A DNA stretch of 63,722 nt. Source: Acidimicrobiaceae bacterium (GTDB lineage Bacteria; Actinomycetota; Acidimicrobiia; Acidimicrobiales; Aldehydirespiratoraceae). The translations under genes and the position numbers were made by a program. The notes below the pieces were generated by a model. The model made no database searches. It was not told the origin of the DNA and saw only the letters and a list, made by a program, of their open reading frames with translations. Where the stretch lies: positions 1-63,722 of the forward strand of contig JAPOYA010000042.1 of the NCBI GenBank assembly GCA_026706815.1, read 5' to 3'. The number at the start of each line of letters is the position of its first letter. The first letter of the stretch is position 1. This document shows positions 25,359 through 34,440 of this stretch, in pieces.

Positions 25359-28160
25359 ATGTCGAACCCTGAAACCCTGCCGCCGCACCGCTACGACGCG
25401 CGCATGGCTGACGACATCGAGACCCGCTGGCAGGCGCAGTGGCGAAAGCAGGGTGTTTACCACGCTCCGAACCCCAGTGGCGCGCTATCGGCCGATCAGT
25501 CCCGGCTCGCTGATCGACCGAAGCTGTTCATCATGGACATGTTTCCGTACCCCTCGGGAGTGGGCCTGCATGTCGGCCATCCCCTTGGTTTCATCGCCAC
25601 GGACGTTTACGCCCGATTCAAACGGATGACGGGGTTCAACGTTCTGCACACGATGGGATTCGATGCTTTCGGTCTTCCAGCAGAAGAGCATGCCCGCCAG
25701 ACCGGTGAGCACCCCCGAGTGAACACCGAGCGCAACATCGACAACATGTCCCGCCAGCTCAACCGATTGGGACTCGGACATGACGAGCGACGCTCGTTTG
25801 CAACCACAGACCCGGACTACTACCGCTGGACCCAGTGGATCTTCCTGGAACTCTTCAACGCCTGGTTCGATGAGGTCGCCCAGCGTGCCAGGCCCATCAG
25901 CGAGCTGATCAGCGAGTTCGATTCGAAGAGCCGCTCTCCGAAAGGCGGTGAGGACTGGGCGCAAGCCGATGAGTCCGAGCGCCGCAGGATACTGGCTCAG
26001 TACCGGCTCGCTTATGTGGACGAAGCGCCCGTCAACTGGTGTCCGGGGCTCGGCACCGTGCTCTCCAATGAAGAGGTGACCGCGGAGGGCCGTTCGGAAC
26101 GGGGCAATTTCGCTGTTTTCCAGCGCCCGTTGAAGCAATGGATGATGCGGATCACCGCGTACGCGGATCGACTGTTGGATGATCTGGACCTGCTTGATTG
26201 GAGCGACTCGATCAAGACGATGCAGCGGAACTGGATCGGGCGCAGCCCCGGCGCATACATCGACTTCGGACCTGTCCGGGTGTTCACAACTCGGCCCGAC
26301 ACGGTCTACGGGACGACGTTCATGGTTCTCGCCCCCGAGCATCCCTTGGTCGACGAACTCACGGCCGACGAGTGGCCCGCTGACGTCGACGAACGTCTCA
26401 GCGGCGGCTTTGCGAACCCGCGCGCGGCGGTGGCCGCCTACCGCGAACACACGGCTGAGACGACCAATTTCGACCGCCGGGACAACAAGGACAAGACCGG
26501 AGTGTTCATCGGGACAACCTGTCCGGTCCCCGTCGACGGCCGGGAGGTTCCGATCTTCATCGCCGACTATGCGCTCATGGACTACGGCACGGGCGCGGTC
26601 ATGGGCGTCCCGGGAGAGGACCAGCGCGACTGGGAATTCGCTGAGAAATACGGTCTGGACGTCATCCGTACCGTCGAGCCGCCCGCTGACTTCGTCGGCC
26701 AGGCGTACGTCGGCGACGGCCCTGCGATCAACAGCGGGTTTCTCAACGGCATGGAGAAAGCCGAGGCGATCGCTGCGATCACCGAGTGGCTCCAAGACCA
26801 GGGGCTGGGCGAAGGTGCTGTCAACTACAAGCTGCGAGACTGGCTGTTCAGCCGTCAGCGCTACTGGGGCGAACCTTTCCCGATCGTCTTCGGAGACGAC
26901 GATCTGCCCCGTGCCGTGCCTGAAGAAGACCTGCCGGTGCTTCTGCCAGATCTCATGGACTGGGCGCCCCGCTCACTTGATGAAGACTCAGACCCCGAAC
27001 CCCCCTTGGGGCGGGTGGCGCAATGGCGTGAGGTCGAACTCGATCTGGGCGAAGGCGAAGGCCTGAAAACGTATCGACGGGAACTCAATACCATGCCGAA
27101 CTGGGCAGGTTCGTGCTGGTACTACCTGCGATACCTCGATCCTGACAACGACACAGCGATGGTTGATCGAGACGCCGAGCGCTATTGGATGGCAGATCCC
27201 GCCGCTGGCGTCGGCGGCGTCGACCTCTACGTGGGCGGCGTCGAGCACGCTGTGCTGCATCTGCTCTATGCGCGGTTCTGGCACAAGGTTCTATACGACC
27301 TCGGTCATGTGTCGGGCCCCGAACCGTTCAAGCGGCTAATCAACCAGGGGTACATTCAAGCTGCCGCGTACCAGGACGACCGGGGCGTCTACGTGCCCGC
27401 CGAGGAGGTTGCGGGCAGTCCCCGAACGGGTTTCACGCACGACGGTGTGGAAGTCACCCGGGCGTTCGGGAAGATGGGAAAGTCGTTGAAGAACGCGGTC
27501 ACCCCCGATGACATGTACGAGGCCTATGGAGCCGACACGCTGCGGCTGTACGAAATGTCCATGGGCCCGATCGACCAGGACCGACCGTGGGAGACGCGTT
27601 CGGTCGTCGGTTCTCACCGGCTGCTGCAGCGCGTCTGGCGCAATCTGGTGGACGAGGAGACGGGCGAGCTTCTGGTGGCGGATGACGAGCCCGACGAGGA
27701 GCTTCGCCGGGCGCTGCACAAGACGATCGATGGCGTCGCCGCCGATATGGAAGGTCTTCGCTTCAACACCGCCACCGCCAAGATCACAGAGCTCAACAAC
27801 GAATTGACGAAGCGCGATTCCGCGACGCCTCGCGAAGTCGCCGACGCGATGGTGCGGATGCTGGCGCCCCTGGTGCCTCATGTGGCCGAAGAACTGTGGG
27901 AGCGGCTCGGAGGGGTCGGCTCGGTGACGCAGGCTTCGTTCCCGGTTGCCGACCCTCGGCTGCTGCTCGATGAGATGATCGAGTTGCCAGTGCAGGTCAA
28001 CGGCAGACTGCGGGCCAAGATATTCGTGGCTGTGGATGCCAGCGATGAGACTGTGGTTGAACTGGCGTTGGCTGAATCCAACGTCTTGGCCCATACCGAT
28101 GGCAGGGAACTTCGGAAGTCGATCGTGGTCCCCGGTCGCATGGTGAACTTCGTTGTCTGA
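25359..28160 (+). CDS. leuS: leucyl-tRNA synthetase
   Basis: 933 aa class I synthetase. HIGH motif as HVGHPLGF within YPSGVGLHVGH, an editing (CP1) domain with TRPDTVYG and the conserved MGVPGEDQRD-type segment, and the KMSKS loop as GKMGKSLKNAV, the variant usual in actinobacterial LeuRS. The C-terminal anticodon-binding domain (VPHVAEELWERLG) and a terminal small domain are present. It charges tRNA-Leu. It diverges from the corrinoid operon. Confidence 0.97.
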   Translation: MSNPETLPPHRYDARMADDIETRWQAQWRKQGVYHAPNPSGALSADQSRLADRPKLFIMDMFPYPSGVGLHVGHPLGFIATDVYARFKRMTGFNVLHTMGFDAFGLPAEEHARQTGEHPRVNTERNIDNMSRQLNRLGLGHDERRSFATTDPDYYRWTQWIFLELFNAWFDEVAQRARPISELISEFDSKSRSPKGGEDWAQADESERRRILAQYRLAYVDEAPVNWCPGLGTVLSNEEVTAEGRSERGNFAVFQRPLKQWMMRITAYADRLLDDLDLLDWSDSIKTMQRNWIGRSPGAYIDFGPVRVFTTRPDTVYGTTFMVLAPEHPLVDELTADEWPADVDERLSGGFANPRAAVAAYREHTAETTNFDRRDNKDKTGVFIGTTCPVPVDGREVPIFIADYALMDYGTGAVMGVPGEDQRDWEFAEKYGLDVIRTVEPPADFVGQAYVGDGPAINSGFLNGMEKAEAIAAITEWLQDQGLGEGAVNYKLRDWLFSRQRYWGEPFPIVFGDDDLPRAVPEEDLPVLLPDLMDWAPRSLDEDSDPEPPLGRVAQWREVELDLGEGEGLKTYRRELNTMPNWAGSCWYYLRYLDPDNDTAMVDRDAERYWMADPAAGVGGVDLYVGGVEHAVLHLLYARFWHKVLYDLGHVSGPEPFKRLINQGYIQAAAYQDDRGVYVPAEEVAGSPRTGFTHDGVEVTRAFGKMGKSLKNAVTPDDMYEAYGADTLRLYEMSMGPIDQDRPWETRSVVGSHRLLQRVWRNLVDEETGELLVADDEPDEELRRALHKTIDGVAADMEGLRFNTATAKITELNNELTKRDSATPREVADAMVRMLAPLVPHVAEELWERLGGVGSVTQASFPVADPRLLLDEMIELPVQVNGRLRAKIFVAVDASDETVVELALAESNVLAHTDGRELRKSIVVPGRMVNFVV

Positions 28161-28181
28161 CCCTCCGACAAGGTCTGCGGT

Positions 28182-29372
28182 ATGAGCAGGCCGGTGGAAC
28201 TGTCCGCGGCGCGAGCGCGTCGGATTGCGCTGGCCGCTCAGGGTTTCAAGAGTCCGCGTCCAACCGGAAGAGTCGATCGGCGTCATCTGCGCCGGGTGAT
28301 GTCAGAACTCAATTTGTTGCAGCTCGACTCTGTCCCGGTGGTGATTCGCACCCAGTACATGCCGCCCTTCTCGCGTCTCGGGCCATACCGGGCCGGACTG
28401 CTCGACGAGATCGCCTACCGCGATGACGAATGGTTTGAGGCGTGGAGCCATGAGGCGTCGCTGGTGCCGGTGAGCGACGAACCGCTGTTGCGCTGGCAGA
28501 AGGCGCGGGCTCGCAGAGGCGACACGTGGGGTCGGCTTGCCGCGTTGGCCCGTGAGGACCCGGGCTATATCGACGAAGTCCTGGAGCAGGTGCGCGAGGG
28601 TCCCCTTGCTCCCAAAGACCTGCGCGAGCCGCGCCGGCGAAGCGGCGAATGGTGGGGCGACCGCTCCGACGGGTCGATTGCGTTGGACTGGCTGTTTCGG
28701 ATCGGCGAGGTGGGTATCCGGCGCCGAGGGGGATTCGTGAAGGAGTTCGATGTTCTCGACCGGATCGTGCCGAAGGAAATCCTGGCGCTCCCCACACCAA
28801 GCGAACAGCAGGCGCACCGTGAATTGCTGATGCGCGCAGCTTCGAGTTTCGGCGTGGCCACGGCGTCCGATCTCGTCGACTACCACCGATTGCCCAAGGT
28901 GCCCGCCAAGGCCCGCGTGGCAGAGCTCGTTGAGGACGGGCTGTTGCTCGAGGCCGATGTAGAGGGTTGGGATCGGCCCGCGCTGTTGCACCCGGAGGCG
29001 GCCGCTCCCCGCTCGATCGATGCCTGCACCCTGCTGTCGCCCTTTGACCCGGTCGTGTGGTGTCGCGAACGCGGAGTTCGATTGTTCGGCTTTGAGTACA
29101 AGATCGAGATTTACACGCCCGCGGCGAAGCGGATCTATGGCTATTACGTCCTGCCCCTGTTGTTGGGCGAGCAGATCGTCGGTCGGGTTGACCTCAAGAC
29201 GGATCGTCAGGCAGGCGTGTTGCTGGTCAAAGGGGCGTTCTCCGAACCGGGCCACGCCCGTGACAGTGTGATTGAGGGGTTGCGGCACGCGCTGGATGAA
29301 CTGACCGTGTTCGTCGGTTGCGAATCCTGGGAGGCTGTCGGCGCCGCCGGTGACCTGGTCGGCGCGCTCTGA
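28182..29372 (+). CDS. YcaQ-type winged-helix DNA glycosylase family protein
   Basis: 396 aa HTH_42 (YcaQ/AlkX) family protein. The opening ARARRIALAAQGF, the catalytic-type QLDSV (Q-x-D) motif in LLQLDSVPVV, SHEASLVPV and the late PFDPVVWCRERGVRLFGFEYKIEIY are characteristic. Members unhook interstrand cross-links and excise N7-alkylguanine. It begins 21 bp after leuS and is probably co-transcribed. The family call is firm; activity on cross-links is by homology. Confidence 0.82.
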   Translation: MSRPVELSAARARRIALAAQGFKSPRPTGRVDRRHLRRVMSELNLLQLDSVPVVIRTQYMPPFSRLGPYRAGLLDEIAYRDDEWFEAWSHEASLVPVSDEPLLRWQKARARRGDTWGRLAALAREDPGYIDEVLEQVREGPLAPKDLREPRRRSGEWWGDRSDGSIALDWLFRIGEVGIRRRGGFVKEFDVLDRIVPKEILALPTPSEQQAHRELLMRAASSFGVATASDLVDYHRLPKVPAKARVAELVEDGLLLEADVEGWDRPALLHPEAAAPRSIDACTLLSPFDPVVWCRERGVRLFGFEYKIEIYTPAAKRIYGYYVLPLLLGEQIVGRVDLKTDRQAGVLLVKGAFSEPGHARDSVIEGLRHALDELTVFVGCESWEAVGAAGDLVGAL

Positions 29373-29376
29373 GCGC

Positions 29377-29763
29377 TCAGCTCTGGTTGCCGACCTCGGG
29401 ATAGGTGACAGGCGGCGCCGTCGGTCTGGTGACCGGGTACTCGCCCGGCTCGGTGGTCGGGTATTCGGGGGCGGTGGTCGTGGGCGCCGCGGTGGTCGTC
29501 GGCGCCGCGGTGGTCGTGGGCGCCGCGGTGACGACGGGAGCTTCGGTGGTTGTGGGCGCCGCGGTGGTTGTGGGCGCTGCTGTTGTCGCCGGAGCGCGTG
29601 CCACCGTCGTTGTGGTCGTAGTCGTTGTCGTGGAGGTGGTCGTAGTCGTTGTCGTGGTTGTCGCCGGAGTCGCAGCGGGAGGCGCGGGATCGTCCTGCAA
29701 GGCGTAGAACCCGAGCAACATCCCCGTCGCGAGCATTACCGGTAACCACCACTCAAGTCGCAT
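29377..29763 (-). CDS. membrane-anchored Thr/Ala/Pro-rich protein (128 aa)
   Basis: A single N-terminal hydrophobic segment (WWLPVMLATGMLLGFYAL) acts as signal anchor. The rest is low complexity: poly-Thr runs and A-P-T-T-T-A repeats, ending in a PEYPTTEPGEYP-type tail. This is an extracytoplasmic stalk with no globular domain. The long open frame on the opposite strand is a product of the same repeats. It converges on the YcaQ gene with only 4 bp between stops. Confidence 0.55.
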   Translation of the reverse strand: MRLEWWLPVMLATGMLLGFYALQDDPAPPAATPATTTTTTTTTSTTTTTTTTTVARAPATTAAPTTTAAPTTTEAPVVTAAPTTTAAPTTTAAPTTTAPEYPTTEPGEYPVTRPTAPPVTYPEVGNQS

Positions 29764-29827
29764 CGGATGCGATGTTATCGCGGGACCCGCGCAGGTGCAG
29801 ACATATGTTCATGTGCTTCGGCCCCAT

Positions 29828-29833
29828 TAGAAT
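29828..29833 (+). promoter_or_regulatory. TAGAAT -10 box of the Nudix gene, leaderless
   Basis: TAGAAT ends 7 nt before the GTG at 29841. This placement decides the start: the frame could be extended to ATG 29805 or further, but the box would then be inside the gene. Confidence 0.45.
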
Positions 29834-29840
29834 TCGTCCG

Positions 29841-30353
29841 GTGACCTTTACGCTTCGCCGTCCCGCCGCTCGCTGCGTGCTGCTTGATAGGGCTGGACGC
29901 ATCTTTCTGATCCGGTCTGAAGATCCAATCGATCCGCACAAACCGGAATGGCTGGAAATCCCCGGCGGGGGGATGGGTCGGGGTGAGGACTCTGGCGCCG
30001 CAGCTCTGCGGGAACTCTATGAGGAGACAGGAATTCCCGATGTCGAGATGGGGCCATGTGTTTGGGTTCAACAGGTCGAATACGACTTCGGCGGGTACCA
30101 TTTCGAATCCGACGACCATATTCATGTGGCGTGGTGTGACGGTGGTGAATATCGACCCAAGGGCCTTGAGGCGCTCGAGGCAGCGGCATTCTTGGGCGCC
30201 GACTGGTGGACGCTGGATGAACTGCTCAGCAGCGACATGCCGACTGTGCCTGCACGGTTGCGGGAGTTTCTTCCAGCGATCATTGCTGCAGAACTTCCTG
30301 ATGAACCGATCGACATCACGCCTCCGGCCAGCCGGGGCGGACGGTTCAGCTGA
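29841..30353 (+). CDS. Nudix hydrolase
   Basis: 170 aa. The Nudix box is complete: GGGMGRGEDSGAAALRELYEETGI fits G-x5-E-x7-REU-xEE-x-GU, given here in two parts, GGGMGRGED and ALRELYEETGI. Strand-helix flanks (RCVLLDRAGRIFLIR, WWTLDELL) are typical. It hydrolyses a nucleoside diphosphate linked to another moiety; the substrate is not predictable. The GTG start is chosen from the -10 box position. The last 8 bp overlap the convergent small membrane protein. Confidence 0.8.
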   Translation: MTFTLRRPAARCVLLDRAGRIFLIRSEDPIDPHKPEWLEIPGGGMGRGEDSGAAALRELYEETGIPDVEMGPCVWVQQVEYDFGGYHFESDDHIHVAWCDGGEYRPKGLEALEAAAFLGADWWTLDELLSSDMPTVPARLREFLPAIIAAELPDEPIDITPPASRGGRFS

Positions 30354-30621
30354 CTGGCCGGCCGTGCTCGATGTCGTCGCGGATGGCGGCTTTGACGGCA
30401 TATCCGGCGATGATCGCGGGCGCCAAAATGATCGAGCCCGCTATCACGCCGGCGATGACCATTCGTGAGACACCGGGGCTGAAGCCGACGATCAACCCGA
30501 AGGCGAACACCGCGATTGACAGTGTGAACAGGAGGTAGCCGAGTCGTTGGCCCCGACTGGCCCAGCGGGCCGCGCGGGCGCGCTGCGCGAGTACTGGATC
30601 AGTTGGTTCCTCGCCAGCCAT
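30346..30621 (-). CDS. small two-helix membrane protein (91 aa)
   Basis: Hydrophilic first 25 residues (with two RAR motifs), then two hydrophobic helices (LGYLLFTLSIAVFAFGLIVG and MVIAGVIAGSIILAPAIIAGY) and a charged tail. It begins 6 bp after the glycosyltransferase stop on the same strand, so it is probably co-transcribed. No named family recognised. Confidence 0.65.
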   Translation of the reverse strand: MAGEEPTDPVLAQRARAARWASRGQRLGYLLFTLSIAVFAFGLIVGFSPGVSRMVIAGVIAGSIILAPAIIAGYAVKAAIRDDIEHGRPVS

Positions 30622-30627
30622 GGCTGT

Positions 30628-31659
30628 TCACGGTAGCCAGCCGGCGGCGGCTAGCAGCGCTGCTATCGCTTCGGTCATCACCGGCAGCGAGAGATGTTTG
30701 ACCGCGACTCTGCGGTTCCGCTCGATTCTGGCATCGTCGCCGACCCTCAAGGCGGTTCTGAGCGGTTCGGGATCGTCGGTCGGGTACCACTCAAAGCCGA
30801 GGGCGCGAAGTTCGCCGGCCACGGGATAGTCGGCGACGGCGACAGGCACGCGATGAATCGATGCTTCCACCGGGGGATTGCCGAATCCTTCCCAGGTCGA
30901 AGGAAACACGACCGCGTCGGCTGCGCGGTAGAGATCGACGGCCGATTCTCCGTTGGTGCCGTGCACGACGCGGCACGAAGCGCTGCGAAGCAGTCGCGCG
31001 AGCTCATCGTCGTAGCCTTCTTCGGCAGGCCCCCATAGCCAGTACGCGCCTCCCAACTGCTCGCACAGAGCGACGGCGCGTGCGACGTTCTTGCGGGGAA
31101 CAGCCCGAACCGGATGTGCGATGAGAAGGTCGCTTTCGCCAACCCCCAATCGACGGCGCACCCCCGAACGATCGCCGGCTCCGGTAGCAGTCGCAAAACC
31201 GTTGTAGATGCAAGTCGCCGCGAAACCCCTCTTCTGCATCTGCTTCTTGGTCGACAGGTTGATTGTGACGTGGCGCCAGTCAGCGTCGTCGATCGGCAAT
31301 TCGCTGATGTGAGCGAAACGCTCCCGCTGCCACGGCGGGTCGTGGTGGTGCATTATCGTGGGCCGACCCCGCAACACCGCTGCGGTTGCTCGAGCCGCCG
31401 GAAGGTTGAGCGGAATGGTGCAGAGGTTCTCAACTACTACAAGATCCGCGTCGGCCAGCGCTTCGATCAACTCCGCAGAAGATGGTGGGTCTGTCGCCGC
31501 AATGGCCAAGCCGGGTACTGTCCGGTCGACGGGTCCTTCGCCGGCAACGGTGATGACCTCGAACCCCAACTGCTCGACCGCTCGCCCCCAGTTGCGGGCC
31601 ACCACAGACACCCCGTCGGCCATTCCCAGCCGAAACGAGACGAATGCACACTTGGCCAT
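30628..31659 (-). CDS. glycosyltransferase family 4-like
   Basis: 343 aa from the ATG at 31659 (MAKCAFVSFRLG). Features of GT-B enzymes: the N-terminal Gly loop GMADGVSVVARNW, and the C-terminal domain with HPVRAVPRKNV, LWGPAEEGYDDEL and the nucleotide-sugar-binding E-x7-E type segment PSTWEGFGNPPVEAS. It would use a nucleotide sugar to build a glycoside. Its start codon overlaps that of the divergent GH63-like gene (CATG at 31657-31660), suggesting the two act on the same sugar compound, for example a glycerate glycoside; that is inference. Confidence 0.78.
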   Translation of the reverse strand: MAKCAFVSFRLGMADGVSVVARNWGRAVEQLGFEVITVAGEGPVDRTVPGLAIAATDPPSSAELIEALADADLVVVENLCTIPLNLPAARATAAVLRGRPTIMHHHDPPWQRERFAHISELPIDDADWRHVTINLSTKKQMQKRGFAATCIYNGFATATGAGDRSGVRRRLGVGESDLLIAHPVRAVPRKNVARAVALCEQLGGAYWLWGPAEEGYDDELARLLRSASCRVVHGTNGESAVDLYRAADAVVFPSTWEGFGNPPVEASIHRVPVAVADYPVAGELRALGFEWYPTDDPEPLRTALRVGDDARIERNRRVAVKHLSLPVMTEAIAALLAAAGWLP

Positions 31660-32851
31660 GACCGACACGATGCCCGCTGAACCCGCGAACCCCACCTCAG
31701 AAGAGCTTCGAGAAGCGGTCTTGTCAGTCATGGAACGGGCCTGGTCGCCACTCGGCTACACGGCCCCCAACCCGGTCGCGTACCCGTGGATGTGGCTCTG
31801 GGACAGCTGCTTCCACAGTTTGGTCTGGCATGCGCTCGGTGACGGCGAGCGCGCGGTTGTCGAGCTGGAGTCAGCCTTGTCGACAATCGACGACAGCGGG
31901 TTCGTGCCTCACATGGGCTATCAGCTGGATCCGCAACGATCGGTTGAATTGTGGGGTAGAAGGGGGGCGTCGTCGATCTCCCAGCCGCCGATGTACGGGC
32001 ATGTGATCGCAGAACTCTCGAGGGCCGGGGTGGTGCTCCGGGAGGAATTGTTGGATCGAGCTGCTCGGGGGCTCCGCTTCTTCCTCGATCGACGTGTTCG
32101 CCACCTTGAGTCGGAGTTGATCGAGGTCGTGCATCCTTGGGAGACCGGCTGCGACGATTCGCCTCGATGGGATGGTCTAGCCGGATCTGAGCCTTTCGAT
32201 CTCAAGCGCTGGAGAGAACTCAAGAACCGACTGCTTGCCCGTATCGTGCGGGGTTCCGCGGGAGAGCCTTTGGCCAATCCGGACTGTGCGGCGGCTCCAT
32301 GCGGGTTCAATGCACTAGTTGCGTTCAATGCCGCAGAGTTGGCGACGGTGACTGCTGATCGGGACCTTGAAGTCGCTGCTTGTGAACTGGCCGAGGCGCT
32401 CGACCAGCAGTTTGACGTGCAGTTCCGCACCTGGGCTGATGCGGGTGTGTTGAGTAGCGGTTCAGGGCGGATCCGAACGGCCGAGGGTTTGTTGCCCCTG
32501 CTGGTGAGTCGCAGTGAAGTGGCCCGCCGAAGCGTGCTCGAAGAACTAGTCGATCCAGATGCCTATTGCGCCAGGTATGGTCCCCGCGGGGTACACGCCG
32601 AGGAGCCGGCCTACGACCCGACCGCTTACTGGCGGGGACCGGTTTGGCCTCATCTCAGCTACCTGCTGTGGTTGGCGGTGCGTCGAGTCTCTCCTGAAGG
32701 GTCTGCGGCGCGACTCGTCGGCAACTCGACGACAAAAGGAGCGATGGCTTCGGGCCTAGCGGAGTATTGGGACGGCGACCGCGGAACCGGACTCGGCGCA
32801 ATCCCCCAGTCGTGGACTGGCCTGGTGCTGCTGCTCGACCGTCGGCCCTGA
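31658..32851 (+). CDS. GH63/MGH1-like glycoside hydrolase
   Basis: 397 aa with an (alpha/alpha)6-barrel signature: YPWMWLWDSCFHSLVWHAL near the start, WETGCDDSPRWDG in the middle, and YWRGPVWPHLSYLLWLAVRR near the end. This resembles mannosylglycerate/glucosylglycerate hydrolases and trehalase-like GH63 enzymes. Cytoplasmic: no signal peptide. ATG choices are 31658 and 31670, and either leaves almost no space for a promoter outside the divergent glycosyltransferase. Specific substrate unknown. Confidence 0.72.
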   Translation: MTDTMPAEPANPTSEELREAVLSVMERAWSPLGYTAPNPVAYPWMWLWDSCFHSLVWHALGDGERAVVELESALSTIDDSGFVPHMGYQLDPQRSVELWGRRGASSISQPPMYGHVIAELSRAGVVLREELLDRAARGLRFFLDRRVRHLESELIEVVHPWETGCDDSPRWDGLAGSEPFDLKRWRELKNRLLARIVRGSAGEPLANPDCAAAPCGFNALVAFNAAELATVTADRDLEVAACELAEALDQQFDVQFRTWADAGVLSSGSGRIRTAEGLLPLLVSRSEVARRSVLEELVDPDAYCARYGPRGVHAEEPAYDPTAYWRGPVWPHLSYLLWLAVRRVSPEGSAARLVGNSTTKGAMASGLAEYWDGDRGTGLGAIPQSWTGLVLLLDRRP

Positions 32852-32854
32852 ACC

Positions 32855-33640
32855 TCAGGGCGAGGGATTCCATGGCGGTTCGGACCATGGCTCTTGAGGT
32901 TGTTGCGCAGTCGGGGCTGATTCGGGGTAGACAGGGGCCGATTCGGGGTAGACCGTCGAGGACTCGTAATACTCTTCGTGCGATTCGGGGTAGGCGGTCG
33001 GAGACTCTGGAGGGTCGAGGTCCATCTCGAACTCGCTTTGGGCCTCCTCTTCGGGATCTGTTTCCGTGGGCTCATCGCTCTGCAAGAGCTGGCCGTAGGT
33101 GTAACGGCGCCGTTGGTTGCCGAGCATGAGGTTGCCCGTGACATTGGCCAAGCCAACCAAGAAGATCAGGTCGCCGATTGACACAACCTGTTCGCTCCAA
33201 CGAACTGGGAACGTATCACCCAAGAAGTCGAGGACAGAGTCGTCGTCGGCCAGCTCCCCATGTCCCGAGATGGTCACGCCCCGTTCCAGTTCCTCTGCTG
33301 TAACGATTTCCGCCTCTACGAGCGCATTCGGCCGAACGGGAGTCTCGAAGTTGAGGATGAAGACGAACAGGTTGAGCGCGAGGCCGATCGAAATGACGAC
33401 CATGCCGACCAGATGGAGGTTCATGATGGTGAAGGCAAAGGCGCCGACGAGCGCGACGAAGGCTATGACGCCGTCGGAATCTATGTCGGTCAGGCTCACG
33501 AAGAATGCACAGATGGCCGATGAGACGAGAAACTCCGGATGGTAGATCTGAGTATTGAGAATTGCCGGGAAGTCGCCACGGCGGATGACACCGGCTACGA
33601 GACCGATAATCACGGCCAGTGTCAAAATCCAGATTGTCAT
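32855..33640 (-). CDS. DUF5317 membrane protein with repetitive acidic tail
   Basis: About five hydrophobic helices in the first 165 residues, with the family segment ETPVRPNALVEAEIVTAEEL and a GDLIFLVGLANV helix near 165. The last 80 residues are hydrophilic, ending in repeats of Y-P-E-S and Y-P-E-S-A-P. The ATG at 33640 has GGAGG six bases upstream; an alternative ATG at 33646 sits directly against that site. Function unknown for the family. Confidence 0.75.
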   Translation of the reverse strand: MTIWILTLAVIIGLVAGVIRRGDFPAILNTQIYHPEFLVSSAICAFFVSLTDIDSDGVIAFVALVGAFAFTIMNLHLVGMVVISIGLALNLFVFILNFETPVRPNALVEAEIVTAEELERGVTISGHGELADDDSVLDFLGDTFPVRWSEQVVSIGDLIFLVGLANVTGNLMLGNQRRRYTYGQLLQSDEPTETDPEEEAQSEFEMDLDPPESPTAYPESHEEYYESSTVYPESAPVYPESAPTAQQPQEPWSEPPWNPSP

Positions 33641-33741
33641 GTCCATCCTCCAGACTGCGCGCACAAGTGATCTGGTGGACCAACACTAGCCGTGACGGGC
33701 GCGCAACTTCTACATCCTTCCGATCAGCCGCGAATTGCCGC

Positions 33742-34344
33742 TCACCAACCCGTCTGGTACGCGTCGCCGACGAGGGATTCTCCGTCGAAGCGTTCGACCC
33801 AGCAGTGGATTGTACGGTAGCGGGCGACGTCGTCCTCGAAGTTCGACTGTGGTGGCGTGATCACACCGATCTCGAGTTCAGACGTCTCGTAGTCGTTGCC
33901 CACCCACGGCGCGAACTGGCGATAGCAGGACTGGACCGCGAATTCATTCATGACGTCGTCGCCGGGATAGATGGACGGGTGCGGGGCAGGGTAGGTGAGG
34001 AGGTGGTATATCTGGTGGTCGTGAGGCTCCTCGCAACTGATGAGGCTGGTGATGACCTGCGATCGTCCAGCGGCGAGGCTCTCCGAGCGGTTGAAGCAGT
34101 CGCCCGCGCCGAGTGAGAATTGGTCGATCACTGACCCCCGAATTTCGGGAGGGTCCGGCCCTGTTCGCTGAGGGTTCGTTGTGGCGCTTGACTGCGACTG
34201 CTCGATCGGCTCGACTTCCTCGGCGCCGAGCCTCTCCGAAACGAACTCGGCGGGATCTTCCAAAGCGATCGGCTCGACCCTGTCACTGGAACACGCGGCG
34301 GTGAACAGAGCCGCGCTGAACACGATGCAAAGCAGCACTCTCAT
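33742..34344 (-). CDS. septum-formation-domain lipoprotein
   Basis: 200 aa. Signal peptide with lipobox TAAC (Cys at residue 18), then an unstructured region, then the domain from about residue 75: GAGDCFNR, VITSLISCEEPHDHQIYHLL, VQSCYRQFAPWVGNDYE and TIHCWVERFDG. The pattern of four Cys and EPHDHQ fits the Septum_form domain of actinobacterial membrane proteins. Extracytoplasmic. Role unproven. Confidence 0.75.
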   Translation of the reverse strand: MRVLLCIVFSAALFTAACSSDRVEPIALEDPAEFVSERLGAEEVEPIEQSQSSATTNPQRTGPDPPEIRGSVIDQFSLGAGDCFNRSESLAAGRSQVITSLISCEEPHDHQIYHLLTYPAPHPSIYPGDDVMNEFAVQSCYRQFAPWVGNDYETSELEIGVITPPQSNFEDDVARYRTIHCWVERFDGESLVGDAYQTGW

Positions 34345-34428
34345 TGCCCGAAGGCTACGCCCTCGTGAGGGGCTGTGGGGGGCGGTCCGGAAGGGCTGCG
34401 CGGCTCAACCGCCGACGACATCAGCCGG

Positions 34429-34434
34429 TAGCGT
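34429..34434 (+). promoter_or_regulatory. TAGCGT -10 box of the ccm operon, leaderless
   Basis: TAGCGT ends 6 nt before the GTG at 34441. No ribosome-binding site precedes ccmA, while internal ccm genes overlap or have short spacers, so the operon mRNA probably starts at the ccmA start codon. Confidence 0.45.
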
Positions 34435-34440
34435 CTTGTT

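Noticed and set aside
27470..27500. Altered KMSKS loop (GKMGKS) in LeuRS
   Set aside because: This variant is usual in actinobacterial LeuRS and does not suggest loss of function.
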